A stretch of 64,000 bases of DNA from Lumbricus rubellus (lineage: Eukaryota > Annelida > Clitellata > Crassiclitellata > Lumbricidae): contig OX243820.1 in assembly GCA_945859605.1 (NCBI GenBank), forward strand, positions 24,795,559-24,859,558. The letters run 5' to 3'. The translations under genes and the position numbers were made by a program. The notes beneath the pieces are model-generated. The model saw nothing but the letters and a program-made list of their open reading frames with translations. It ran no database searches and was not told the DNA's origin. Below, piece by piece: positions 35,850 to 47,889 of the stretch. Every line of letters starts with the position of its first letter. Position 1 is the first letter of the stretch.

Positions 35850-36035
35850 TGTTTTAAAAGAATTTTTAACTGCGCAATTCCTTCTTTCCTTTCCCAATCT
35901 CCATGGCAAATTATATAGGCTACTTCCAATCGGAGGACAATGGCCTTTGTGTTGGTTTTAAGTTTTAAATGTACAGAAGTGTCTCTACAACTGCACATTT
36001 TGTGTACAACTGCACGTTAAAAAAGCCCTCTTGTT
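35850..36035 (+). repeat. dispersed repeat, copy b
   Basis: Same family and orientation as 31960-32155, with deletions and substitutions: CCAATCGGAGGACAATGGCC and TGTGTACAACTGCACGTTAA are the best landmarks. A second shared segment, TTTATAATTGCAATAAAT(A/G)AAG, occurs upstream of each at about 31582 and 35002. Confidence 0.7.
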
Positions 36036-36577
36036 ACGGGAATGCATGCAGAGAAATCTCTTGGAGAGTGCTTAAATACCAGAAAAGACGAACCTTCACC
36101 ATAGAAATTAGCAATTATTTAATTAGTTAACTGCTTCATCATTTACGGGTCCTATTATAGGACAACTAAAAATATAATTATTATAAATACTTAGGCGTAT
36201 ATGTTAGTTTATGCATAAGAGCACATGCATGATGATTTTAAATTATTCCAACAACGTATCTGGCGAGGATGTAGATCTATATTGCATATAGCTTATTATA
36301 GCCTGCGTTCAATAATTATTGTCATATATAAATTTTTTAGAAATAGCCTATCGATTTATGTATCAATATAGTATTCAATAAAGTTCGTCCAATGATTCAA
36401 TGAATGCCGCTGTGTCCTATCAAAGATGATTTGTGTCGCCCTCCTTCTTTCTCTATGCTTGGGACTGGCACTGCCAAAGTGCGAGCAGTAGCGGAGTTCT
36501 CTAATAATTCAAATCGTTGCTCGGAATAATAATAGCAATAATAATTATGCTTCAACCTTAGATCCGTTGGCTGAGTG

Positions 36578-37086
36578 CAGTGGCGTAGCCAAGAATTTAT
36601 GATTGGGGGGGGGGGGGTTATGACCTGGTCGGATGCCCTTCCTGACATCAACCCAACAGTATTACAGCAAATGAAAAGGGAATAAAGTAACAAAGGGAAT
36701 AAAGTAAGAAAAACAATTGTTACTACAAACAATTGTTTCATTTTTCTTATTTTAACAATTGTTTCATTTTTCTTATTCAAGTGGATAAAATTTAACCTTT
36801 TGAAACACTTTTTCTTAAGCCAATATGGAGGGGTTAACCCCGAATGACCTGGCCAGCCCTTCCTGACATCAACCCAATAGTATTACAGTAAATAAAAAGG
36901 GAATAAAGTTACAAAGGGAATAAAGTAAGAAAAACAATTGTTACTACAAACAATTGTTTTATGTTTTATTTTAACGTTTGTTTCATTTTTCTTATTCAAG
37001 TGGATAAAATTTAACCTTTTAAAACACTTTTTCTTAAGCCAATGGGGGGTGGGTTAACCCCGAAACCCCTCTTGTCTACGCCACTG
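36578..37086. mobile_element. hAT-like MITE (509 bp)
   Basis: Ends CAGTGGCGTAGCCAAGA and, inverted, CAGTGGCGTAGACAAGA, with an 8-bp direct repeat GCTGAGTG at 36570-36577 and 37087-37094. The interior is a direct duplication of about 220 bp (about 36622-36840 and 36847-37070), each half carrying CTTCCTGACATCAACCCAA and CAATTGTTACTACAAACAAT. It is non-coding. Confidence 0.88.
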
Positions 37087-37578
37087 GCTGAGTGCGTGCG
37101 TGAGACTGAGACCATAAACCATGGACGAGAGGTGTATCGGAGGTGAGAAACTTCTATGGAGACCGGTCGGTTGGACGGGTGGTGGCTGACACGGTTCTAT
37201 TGCCACGCTCCGAGATAGCATCAGACGCGGCAGGTGCATCAACGCTGAACATCGTCTTGAAAAAAACCTGTAAATGGAGTCAGTTTTTATTGATATTTAT
37301 TAGCATGATCCTCCATGTCTATTAATCTTATGGTCCAGGGTGGTTTGAAGCTGCTGCGATGCGGGTGATTGATGATGCTCTTTGTTATCTTTGTTGTCGT
37401 TGTCTGCATTTTGGTGTAAGATTACTGTGAATTTGTGGAGACGATTACGAATGCAGTGAAGTTGGTATAGGCCTACACTTGATTATAATCGTGACGATGA
37501 TTATGTTGGTAGTTGACAAGAACGAGATGGGTGAATGGTATCACGCTAACACGACGATCAGAAGGACTCGGATTGATT

Positions 37579-37913
37579 CATGGGCGCCCACACATAGGGG
37601 CAAACGGGGCCCTTGCCCCCTCTGGAAAAATTGACACCTATTTTTCTAACTACTACTTTTTGGTTTTAACAAATTTCTTTGCATTAAAGGAACCTACTTC
37701 TTAGCATCAATCTTTTATTCATAACATATTTATTCGCTCTAAAGAAACTATTCATAATAAAATGATGCACAAAATTTAAGAAACCTCTTTGAAAATGCAC
37801 GTGTTCGTAATTTTCTGGGAAATTTTCAAGCTCTACTAAAAGCTAATAAAAGTTAACTGTGATCATCGTGAAATTTTGCCCCCCTCCTGCAAAATTTTAT
37901 GCGGGCGCCCATG
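37579..37913. mobile_element. hAT-like MITE (335 bp)
   Basis: Ends CATGGGCGCCC and GGGCGCCCATG with an 8-bp direct repeat GATTGATT at 37571-37578 and 37914-37921. C-runs lie just inside both ends, as in the other MITEs of this window. No coding content. Confidence 0.85.
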
Positions 37914-38517
37914 GATTGATTATTCACTAGCCCCGCCCTTGTAGGATTGACTCAGCCCCCCAATCCCACTCCATAGGGGCGATTGTTATTAGCGCTTGTG
38001 AATAGGACAAAAGGGTCTGTCATACGTACGATGTCTTATACATACATTAATGCATATACTTTGAACTTCCAACGACGAGTCTCAGGATGTTGTGATGTCC
38101 TCGCCTGTGAGGTGTTGAGATTACTTTTTGCTTCTCCATATATTAATGAGTATCAGATCGACCAGGTCAGTGTTTGCAGATGGAGCCACCAGCTGTTCCT
38201 CTACCTACGACAACACGAGCCACAATAATTAATCGACTCGATGTAGTATTGCTGAGTGTTGACAGACAGATGCTCATCAATTAATGGTCGCAGCAGCAAA
38301 ATGTGTCGGCGGCTTAAGAGACACACCTGTGTACAATAATGTCCTTCAGTCACTGTGGACAATACAGTGCAATACAATGCAATACAATGCAACACTAAAC
38401 CTCCATTGTTGTTGATGGTCTTTGATGTCGGGCGATTGAGTGATATCATTAGAATTAACGACAGAAGAACTTCAGTTAACTTATAGTTAATCAGAAGGTG
38501 TAAACTTACTAACAAAA

Positions 38518-38895
38518 GAGGTTAACTTATTATCAACAGAAGCTAACTTATTATCAACAGAGGCCAACTAATCATCATCAGAAGTTGCTTTATTATCAAC
38601 AGAGGTTGGCTAGGACGGTTTATTATAAACCAAAGTTGACTTGTTATCAACAGAAGTTAACTTATTTTCAACAGAGGTCAACTAATCATCATCAGAAGTT
38701 GCTTTATTATCAACAGAGGATGGTTCATTATAAACCGAAGTTGACTTAGATTCTATTATCAACAGAAGTTAACTTATTATCAACATGATTGTATTGACTT
38801 ATTATCAACATTATGTTAACTTATTATCAACAGAGGTTGGTTTATTATCAACAAAGGTTGACTTGTAAGAAATCAACAGATGCTAACTTACTACC
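38518..38895 (+). repeat. minisatellite AACTTATTATCAACAGA with higher-order structure
   Basis: Units of about 20-24 bp (GAAGTTAACTTATTATCAAC) repeat for about 375 bp. A block with CCAACTAATCATCATCAGA or TCAACTAATCATCATCAG and TTATTATAAACC recurs about 120 bp apart. Confidence 0.9.
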
Positions 38896-38999
38896 AACGG
38901 CCATTTTATCCTGCCTTAACCGTATAGGTCTACACGTTTTGGCCTGCCATGCTCTGTCTGGCTAACCTAACTTTGCCTTAACTTAGTCCAGAGTTCGTA

Positions 39000-40920
39000 C
39001 GGTCTCGAGACAGTGTCTTGGTCTCGAGACCTGGTTTTCGATGTCTCAGTAGCAGTCTCGGAACCTATAGTCTCGGTCTCAATCTTGGTCTCGATGTCAC
39101 TGTCTTTACATTTTGGAAACTAGCGAAAGTCCTGTAATTATTTTAGAAGCTATGCCCGTAGTATTATACTCGCTCAAAATGTCCCTAGTACTTAATTTAT
39201 TGCGCTATAAAATTGTCGTGTACCGTTGTGGTAGATAGAAAGCTAATGGACGTATATATGCTAATAGACTATAATAACACAAAAAGACGAAGATGATTCT
39301 AACGATTTAATTACTGTCCTCCAGACAGTTACTGTAGACGGCTGTCGAGGGCCCGAGACACAGGTGTTACCCTCGCTAAGGTCTTCATGCTGTTGCTGTC
39401 TGTTGATGTGCCTCGGGTCAGCGAACACTCCTCTCCCCAGACCCCTCTATCTCCCCATAAATACCCTTCCCAACCCGTGACGTCTGATATGATATACGAC
39501 ATGTCAACCAGTGTACCCGTGACTCTTATAGAAAAATGGAGCCATAAACCGAGTCCCTTTGTCCGCGTCAATGGCGACAGTTTAGCGTCTTTTCGACCCT
39601 GCGCCCTGGATAGACTTCTCAGCCCGCTTGAGAACCGCCCTACAGCCGGGTAGAGGGTGAAAGTTGGGGCCTTCTATTCGGCGCGTTTGGACAGAGACAT
39701 ATTACGCTTCGGTCTAATCTTACTTAAGTGGTAAATTGGAGCAGTTGCCTCAATGCGTGTTTTATTTTGATAAACGCGACGTGCGTATACATGTACATGT
39801 AGCCTGTAATTGTATAAACCTGGTCCTGGATTTTAGGCCGCAGAAAAGCCATCATCTAAAGCCACGTTTGCTGTTACAACCGTTGTGTAACGATCGGGTT
39901 TATGGATCGACGTTATTATACCGAAGCCATGATGAATGCCATACGATAGAGAGATGAGCCCTAAAGTAAACATTGCGAGCTAATGAGATTTTTAATCCAG
40001 AGGAAAACTAATCATCACGACGCGTTTAGTCAGCCACAATATTTAATACATTGCGTACCAGCACCCCAGTACATTGCGTACCAGTTTGATTAGTTCATTA
40101 ACTGGTTACCTTGCTGTCGTACCGCAGACTAACTGGTTTTGTTATGGTACTGGCTAACAGGATGAAAGCATGTCATACAGTCTGACTCAGTGAACGTTGT
40201 GTTGAGATCTGCGGAGATAGGTTATGAATGCGAACATTGAAAGTAGGTTTTATATGCAGCATGGGAATTTCAAAAGACGATCTATCACAGGATAAAAATA
40301 CGAGTAGGACGCTCTATAATTATATCGTGCCATTCGTGACAATCTGCTGGATACACTGAGTCTACATGCAGAGTTGTTTCGTGTGATCACAACGCCAAAA
40401 CACTGTTCCTCTTCTCATTGCATGGGTATACCTATAGCAGCATGTTATTTTCATGACATTTGATTTTTGCGATCATGTCGTGACTGCAGAAAGCAATCGG
40501 ATTGCAGATGTCCTGTACGTCAGGCAACATCATTAACTAATAATCAGCCAACAACAACGAAGGATCATCGGCTTTACACACGATATACATTGAAATTATT
40601 CTGCAGTGTGTATAGGCAAATTATAGGCAAGCTAACCCTGAAAACAGTCGCTTGACACATACGTAGTGATAGCAACGTATTAGCACGTCGGACACAGACA
40701 GGTACTTGCAAAATGCAACTATTATACGTTGTATTAAGCACTTCCATGGATATTAGCAAACGGTATATTCACTGATAGTAATATTATTAGTAGTTATAGT
40801 AAAACGAGTATCGAGAGTAGAGTATTTCTCTTTGCAGATATAGATCGGATAATCAAGAGCTCTGCTGCGGTGTGTCCTGCCTCATGGGATAACAGAATAG
40901 ATTGGATTTAAGAATCGAAG
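39000..40920. other. upstream region of the GAS1-like gene
   Basis: Contains GGTCTCGAGAC-type repeats at 39000-39095 and a 17-bp direct repeat GTACATTGCGTACCAG near 40053-40085. No TATA box or obvious initiator was identified near the ATG. Confidence 0.35.
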
Positions 40921-40921
40921 T

Positions 40922-42037
40922 ATGATACTCGGACTTCAGAAGAGGAGTAGACCTTGGCCTCGGGTCACCTGGCTGATCTGGCTGACCTCTTGGCTGACCT
41001 CCTGTGTCGTCCTGTCCTCCGCCTTCACTCCGTCCACTGACCGATGCGGCATCGCCCAGAGTCGCTGCGTTCAGAACCCCGCCTGTCTCCCCATCCTTCG
41101 CCGCTACCTGACCTACTGCTCAGACCTCATCGACGGACCCCCTCTGTCTTCTACGACCTGCTGGCCACGGTGCAGGCGCACACTGCCACTCCTCCTTCAC
41201 ATCCCCGACGGACGGGCCTTCGTCGGCTGCGACTGTCAACTCAACGCCCACTGCCTGGAGCAGCGCCAGCGACTACAGAGCTGTGGGTTCGGATCCTCCT
41301 CCGCCTCCTCGTCGTCATCTTCCTCAGTTAACCCTTTGAGACCTGTGGGAAGAGAGCACAGTGAAGCAACGACGACGACGTGCATTGAAGCGAGGAAGTC
41401 CTGCGTCAGCGACAAGGTCTGCCAGGACGCTTTGACGATTGCGAACGTCGTGTGCGCCGGAGTGGAACGGAAAGGGAGATGCGATCGACCGTGTCGGAAC
41501 AGCCTCCGGACCCTGTACAGCGTCAACCACGGAAGACAGCTGAGGTCATGTCGATGCGATGACCTTGACCCTGACCCTGACAAGTGCAGCAGTGCTCTTC
41601 GTCAGAGGACGAAGACCCTTTGTCAGAAGAGACGCTCGAAGCAGGGTCTGCCCACTGGCCACGGTCCAACGACGATCACCCCTTCGATGAGCACACACCA
41701 CCCGCAACACATTCCAACTCCACATCGGCATCTTCTGAACGCGTCCATAGACTTCAGAATGTTTCAGCGTTCGGGGTCAGACGCCATCCGAACTGGTTCC
41801 TTGGTTACCGCAGGGACCCTACGCACAGCTTCCGGTTCAACTGCAGTCGCGAGACCAGCGGACAGAAATGCCCGGACACGCGTTCCATATGTGACTAGTC
41901 ACGTGGAGGAAGTTGAGATAAAAATGGCGGCGGCGAGTAGCTCCGCGATGAAATGGATATCGCATTGGAACAGATTCTATTCTCTTGCTTGCTGGATATT
42001 GTTATTATCGGTCATGCTAGACGATTGGACTCAATGA
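40922..42037 (+). CDS. GAS1: GAS1-like GPI-anchored receptor, single exon
   Basis: An intact 371-residue frame without introns. Residues 17-34 are hydrophobic and fit a signal peptide. Two GDNF-receptor/GAS1 domains follow. Domain 1 has ten cysteines at 42, 49, 55, 66, 80, 84, 103, 105, 111 and 121; domain 2 has ten at 154, 161, 167, 178, 187, 191, 210, 212, 222 and 234. The spacing 7-6-11-x-4-19-2 is the same in both. A Ser/Thr/His/Pro-rich stalk (about 240-345) leads to a hydrophobic tail (about 352-366, YSLACWILLLSVML) after a small-residue run (AAASSSAM), as expected for GPI attachment. Vertebrate GAS1 is also intronless, has two such domains and a GPI anchor, and acts as a Hedgehog co-receptor and GDNF-family-related protein. 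The first ATG has A at -3. No clear TATA box or poly(A) signal was recognised. A GFR-alpha relative is the main alternative, but those usually have three domains and many introns. Confidence 0.88.
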   Translation: MILGLQKRSRPWPRVTWLIWLTSWLTSCVVLSSAFTPSTDRCGIAQSRCVQNPACLPILRRYLTYCSDLIDGPPLSSTTCWPRCRRTLPLLLHIPDGRAFVGCDCQLNAHCLEQRQRLQSCGFGSSSASSSSSSSVNPLRPVGREHSEATTTTCIEARKSCVSDKVCQDALTIANVVCAGVERKGRCDRPCRNSLRTLYSVNHGRQLRSCRCDDLDPDPDKCSSALRQRTKTLCQKRRSKQGLPTGHGPTTITPSMSTHHPQHIPTPHRHLLNASIDFRMFQRSGSDAIRTGSLVTAGTLRTASGSTAVARPADRNARTRVPYVTSHVEEVEIKMAAASSSAMKWISHWNRFYSLACWILLLSVMLDDWTQ

Positions 42038-42039
42038 AC

Positions 42040-44530
42040 GTTGAATTCAGACGAAACTATGGAATAAGGCTCCCTATTATAATAGGTCGGGAGTTACAAA
42101 GTCTACTTTACTCTTGATGTATGTTTTAAAGATGCTTTCTTACTTTTTACAACGAAACAAACATCAATTGCAACGGTAATTTACTGCGTGCAAAATAATT
42201 AGTATGTTGATGGTTTGATCCGTTCACTCAGCTGCAAACAGCAATACCAGCCTGAGATTGGTTTAGGACTTTAGGTTACTTTACGTTACAAAGTTTACTT
42301 GCTTTGCTTGCATTACCTAGTGTTGCTTATACACTTCCACATGCCTAACGTGTTCGTTATTTGGTTGTTCTCACGATGTTATACCTTATCTTGCTCACTT
42401 TACCTTGTCCTGATTAGATTAGCCTACGTCACCTTGAGTTTGACTTTTGGCTTGCCTATAGCAAGAGTTAGGCCTACGTTGTTTTTAACTTGATTATTTT
42501 GTTAATTTTACCTAAACTCAGACACAAACCAAAATACAACTCCACGCTGGTTTTACTGAAACTATAGGGTTTCTAGTCCTTACTAGAAAATTATTCCTTC
42601 GGGTTTCTAGTTAGGGTTTTCATCTGCTGCTCGGTTCATAATGTGAAGCTTGGATCCTGTTACATTTTTTTTATCACAATGCATCATATGACTGTAACAG
42701 TAACTGTTGCTCTGCGCAGAGTGTTCACTGTTAAGTCCCAAGCACGTGTCTATCCTAATCACTACCTTGTGACTACAAAAGGACTTGAGTATTCAAGCAG
42801 GAACACTGAAACCGATGAACAGATTACAGCCTGAACAGGTGAGGTTAGGACATCAGCAGCAACTTATGATCCTCTATGGCTATGCCGTGGTGACATCAGC
42901 TTCAGCCTTCAAAAGCAGGCAATAGGAGCAGGAGCAGCAGCGGACAGTCCTGAGATATTATATGTACAATAATCATCCTGTAGTTCACCGTTTGATATAA
43001 TATTTGTCATTTTATATTTGAGTCAGAAGAAGAAGATCTATGATCTTCTTCTTCTTGTTTTTGTTCCTGTTCTTCTTTTTCTTCTTGTTCATCATCTTAT
43101 TCTTATTCTTCTTCTTCCCTCCGTCAGACGTGCGCCAATGATGAGGCCTCGACATGACGTCTCCAACTTGCTTTCTCTTTGATTTTTTGTCACAGTATAT
43201 CTAATATTCATGCTCTGTGCCATCAGAGCTTCCCTCATTTTGTAAGACATCCAGGTTTTTGTTTGTCTTCCTCGGCTTCTCGTTCCCTCCACATGACCCT
43301 ATAGATCTGCGGTTGGTTGTCTTTGTTGTCCATTCGTGTCAAGTTCCTGAACTATAAAAATCTTCTTTTCTAATCTTGTCTGCTACTCTTTCCTTTTGTC
43401 CCATCTTTTACCGAGTCATTTGGGCGGAAACAAAAAATTACTTTAGTCCTCAGTCCACAAACTCCAGAACTGTCACTGCTCCCGCGGATTTAAAGACAGA
43501 TCACACTGGCATTGTTGATGACTATGAACTCAATTGATCTAACGGGAGTTGGGTTGGGTGACATTGCGCGTTACTATCTTTATACTAAGAACTTATACAT
43601 GTAGATTCAGGCGTAGCCTACCAAAAATGTACACTTTGTTAATCACAAAAACTCGTGTGACATGTGAAATATGATATTGCTGCATAGTAATATCAACCAG
43701 GTTTATATAGCAATGCCTGCTGCGTGTACCCAACATTGCTATCGGAGTACTCATATAACACTGATGGGAAATTTTTAATGTCTAGTCTATTATGAGACAG
43801 AACGATAAGCTTCGTTGGTCGTGTGACTGTAAGTATCAAGCTATATGACAGTTATAGACCACTTTGCACCCAATGACCCCCCAAGTCATCAAGGAACCGT
43901 CATACAACCTACTACCGCTGTACCTATTTTTCGCCTTCTGATTTGCATGGGCAGAAACGCAAAAACCTATCACAATCTTGAATACTTTTCGCGGATATAT
44001 CACCCTAAGACGCCTAAGTGAACAATTCTATGACACAATATATCTGGTCAGATGATCTATATCAGGCATAGGCCCCTATAGGCAACTTCTTTTAGCTGCT
44101 TATACTTTAGCAGTGTCAGACTCAAGCATGAGAAAAGGAGGATAACTGCATTGAGATTTCATTCTATAGGCTAGCTATTTTGTATGGCGGTTGTAAAAGA
44201 CGCTGCTATAGCGAATTTGGTGATATAGTTGATAGCCACGATGAACAGAGCGAGGCGGTTTTTAAAACAGCTACCTACATCATATTTTGTGTTAAAGTGT
44301 TAATGTTTCACGCAGAAAGGCAGAGTAAATGAGTGTCACGTCTATTTCTTTGTGCGTGTGTGTAAAAACTATACACAACTTTTCAGAACGTGACTGATAG
44401 ACACAGAAAACATTCCTGTTGACATTCAAGACTGTGGCAAGAAGTCCTATAACATTGAATAATGCGACTCTGCGTCGAATCATGATTTTCTAAACCAGTA
44501 CAGTAGTACACTAGTACACCCTGCATGGCG
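42040..44530. other. downstream of the GAS1-like gene, no gene recognised
   Basis: Holds a short hairpin AGAAGAAGAAGATC/GATCTTCTTCTTCT at 43026-43052 and CTT-rich sequence to 43115. The 3' end of the GAS1 transcript could not be placed. Confidence 0.35.
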
Positions 44531-44579
44531 ATATAGATGAAACAGCATACTGAATTATCTCAAATGATGATTTTTCTCC

Positions 44580-44580
<1 letters not shown>

Positions 44581-44677
<97 letters not shown>

Positions 44678-45107
44678 CTCACTCTCTCTTTCGCTCCCTC
44701 TCTCTGTCTCTCTCTCTCTCGCCGTAAGTCTTTCTGTCCCTCTGTCTGTCTGTTTGTCTCCCTCTCTCTCACACCCACCCACACAATCTTTGTCTCTTTC
44801 TGTATGACTAGCCTATGTCTCTGTCTTTATCTGTCTGTCTCTGTCTCTATCTCTGTCTCTGTCTCTGTCTCTTTGTATCTCTGTCTCTGTTTGTCTCTCA
44901 CTCACACACCCACACAATCTATGTTTCTATGTCTGCGTCTCTCTCTCTTCTTTATCTCTCTGTCTGTGCCTGTCTCTGTCTCTTTATGTCTTTCTGTCTC
45001 TGTCTCTACCTCTGTCTCTACCTCTGTCTCTATCAAATTTTGCTGTCTCTGTCTCTGTCTCTGACTGACTCTCTCTCTCTCTCTCTGTCTGCCTCTCTCT
45101 CTCTTTC

Positions 45108-45176
<69 letters not shown>

Positions 45177-45200
45177 GCCTCTCTCACTTTTTTCTCTTTC
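44581..45200 (+). repeat. (CTGT)n and (CT)n microsatellite cluster
   Basis: 23 pure CTGT units at 44581-44672, then mixed CTGTCT and CT repeats to about 45185. The 142-175-residue frames are repeat translations. Confidence 0.97.
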
Positions 45201-45570
45201 TCCCCTCTTTTCTGTGTATATGTATATATTCAAAATAAAATGATTGCTTTTATAAAGCTTTGGTAGCTTTATAGTCGTATACATAGGCCTATTAGTCTAA
45301 ATAAGGGCTATAAAAACCGTAAAAGCATGCAGTCGTGTTAGTCTGGGTTTGACACTAAATAGCAAAGCAAAGCAGATGTGTTCCTTTTATTGCGGATGAA
45401 ACACGTTTACAATGGAGCGAAAAAATATAGGCTATAACTAACTACTCAACAACATACTAAATTCCATAATCAAACTGTTTCCATTGCCAGATAACGCAGG
45501 AATCAAGTATAGGTATTTGCTATTCATGTATATATATATATATACTCTAAATGTATAGTATATATATATA

Positions 45571-46655
45571 ACTAACTGTGTGGTATTGGGTGCCTCGAGG
45601 TCATCTTGGGTCCCAGCCCCTTTTGGTGTGCCACAGGGTTCTGTGTTGGGCCCTTTACTGTACATTCTCTACACAGCTGGTATTGGTTCCTTGTTGTCTG
45701 CATGTGGCCTTCTGCACCAACTCTATGCTGATGACGTTCAGGCCTATGCTCACTGCCTTGCCACTGATGCAGTGTCCACTGTATCGTTAATGTCCAATGC
45801 CATTGATGCTCTTACATCATGGATGGCATCTAATCGTTTATTGCTAAATCCCTCTAAAACTCAGTTCATCTGGTTTGGTACTCGCAGGCAATTGGCATCC
45901 ATTGACCTGCACTTAATAACAGCAACTTTCCCTGATATATCTTTCTCTCTCACAGTCCGCGACCTTGGAATTACTCTGGATCAAGAGCTCAATTTCTCTA
46001 AGCATATCAATTTGGTCACTCGCAGTTGCTACTACCAGCTTCGGCAACTCCGAGTTGTCTCAAGATCTCTTTCTCATAGTGCTACTCTGACACTTGTCCA
46101 TGCCTTTGTCACCAGTAGAATTGATCACTGCAGTTCGGTACTCATGGGTCTGCCACTTGGACTAATTGGGCGCCTTGAACGAGTTCTTCGTTCGGCTGCT
46201 CGCCTCATTGGCCGCATTCCTAAATATGCCCCCGTCTCTGCTTATATGCGTGATGTTCTTCACTGGCTCCCTGTTTCACAGCGCATCTCCTACCGAGTTG
46301 CTGCACTTGTCTGGCGTTGCCTTACTGATTGTGCTCCATCATACCTGTCTATTCTTTGTCGACCTGTCTCTGACCTTGCAGCCCGTCGAGCTCTTCGCTC
46401 TACGACAACGGGGGAGCTTTTGGTTCCTCGAGCTCGCACTTCTACAAGACAGCGCCGAGCCTTTTCTTCTGAGGGTCCCGCTATCTGGAATGGCCTCCCA
46501 CTAAACTTGCGACTTATGCCTAGACTAAATTCACCTGCTTTTTATAAGTCGCTCAAAACCTATTATTTTAGCTGTGGCTGGACTGGGAGCGCCTCTGAGT
46601 AGTTTCTTGAAGAAGCGCTATATAAATTCACGAAATGAATGAATGAATGAATGAA
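45571..46655 (+). mobile_element. 5'-truncated non-LTR retrotransposon (CR1/L2 type)
   Basis: A LINE 3' portion: an open RT frame, a short 3' region (GAAGAAGCGCTATATAAATT) and an octamer-like tail of GAAT repeats (about 46636-46655). The 5' boundary lies in a TA-rich microsatellite (about 45525-45570), consistent with truncated target-primed insertion. The tail motif recurs at 47897, 52987 (inverted), 60555 and 63402. Confidence 0.88.
45580..46602 (+). pseudogene. reverse transcriptase C-terminal part (LINE ORF2), 5'-truncated
   Basis: A frame of 340 codons without stops or frameshifts, but with no ATG at its start because the element is truncated. It carries GVPQGSVLGPLLY (residues 16-28, RT motif 4 region), the catalytic YADD (49-52), NPSKTQFIWFG (motif 6 region, about 90-100), then the LGI/HI thumb-like region and a C-terminal segment typical of CR1/L2 elements (VLHWLPVSQRISYRVAALVW, about residues 228-247). 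RT copies the element's RNA at a nicked target. Missing endonuclease and fingers mean this copy cannot retrotranspose. The open frame suggests recent insertion. Confidence 0.88.
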
Positions 46656-47198
46656 TAAGAATAGCCTACTATAACAGGTTTCATAATGGGTGAAATGTTG
46701 ACGGACTGCCAACATTTCTAAATGGATTGTATGCGAGCGATTACAGTAAATATATTATAGGCTATGTGATTACATAGAGAAAAATACGAATTGGTCTATT
46801 CGTTATCTTCTAAGATCTGTTTATTGTCACCGCTATTTAACTCTTGTATGCCACGTCCGCTTGGACGCCTATCATGTACCTATGTGCCTATATACATGTA
46901 TGTGCCTATAGGCTACACAAGAATAGGCCTACTTGTAGACTTATTTTGGATGAGTCCTACAGTCATAATTATATAGTTGGCTAATGCTTTGTATGCCTTG
47001 AAGTCGTGTGTGCCTTTATGTAAGTTTGGCTACTTACATAGTTGTATAATAATTATTATGCGTGTATAAATGGCCTAGATACTGGCCTATGCATATTCGT
47101 AACGAGGGGCTGCATTGCTTTCCCAATCACTTCAGTAGGCTATGCAATTGCTTTTTACATGCTTTTAAAATGTCCTGCCAATTTTATTGCATTACATT

Positions 47199-47353
47199 CA
47201 GTGCTTGAAGTGTAGAGAAAGAAGTTTGCCTGGATGCCCGTCATGACTTCTCCATGCTCAGCTGCTGTTCAAATAAGAGGCAGGACAGCGTTGAGATTTG
47301 AAAATTAGTGTCTGGACGCCGTCCATGACCGTCCAGTCACACCTTAAGCCCTG
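47199..47353. mobile_element. hAT-like MITE (155 bp), GGACGGTCATGGACGG family
   Basis: Ends CAGTGCTTGAAGTGTAG and, inverted, CAGGGCTTAAGGTGTGA. The flanking octamers ATTACATT (47191-47198) and ATTACACT (47354-47361) match at 7 of 8. The inner GACGGTCATGGACGGCGTCC is shared with 53919-53995 and 54278-54340. Confidence 0.65.
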
Positions 47354-47422
47354 ATTACACTACATGACATGACGCATTGTTTAATAATTAAAATCACGCT
47401 TTGCAAAGTGGCTTCTAGGTTT

Positions 47423-47580
47423 TTTGCCAATAATTATCTTGGCCAAAAGTAAGAATTTCGAAATGAAATTTTACGGTCTTAAAGACAATTCATATTTAGC
47501 CTACACATATGAAAATTCTTACTTTTGGCCAAGATATTGACAAAAAACTAGGGGGTCTTTTCTGGCACACCCTGTATATG
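47423..47580. mobile_element. hairpin MITE with CACACCCTGTATA end
   Basis: GCCAATAATTATCTTGGCC.AAAGTAAGAATTT near the left side and its complement (AAATTCTTACTTTTGGCC.AAGATATTG) at 47512-47546 form an imperfect hairpin. The right end reads GGCACACCCTGTATA. A relative lies at 58545-58668 in inverted orientation. Confidence 0.6.
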
Positions 47581-47889
47581 TATGCATATAACACATATCA
47601 TACTATGAACAATCATAGACCCTAGGAACAACATAGATAACTTGACCGAGAGCCAAAACGTGGAATTGGCATGCTGTCTCGCGATGAATAATTTATCGCC
47701 ACGAAATTCCTATGCAGTAAAAACTGTAAAATGAACTGCTGGCGTCTGTACTCTGCCTGCGTTTGTGCGCTGAACAATTGCCAAAAGGTCGTGGACTCTC
47801 CTTGATTGGAAAATAAAAGACACTACAGACTTCCCCGCGTGCTTCAATTCCAGACGCGTTTCTCCATGCCAATTGGAAACTGTCCTCTT

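Noticed and set aside
43092..43292. Minus-strand 66-codon frame resembling part of a retroelement (RGRQTKTWM)
   Set aside because: The fragment is short, and a few retroelement-like words alone do not support a call.
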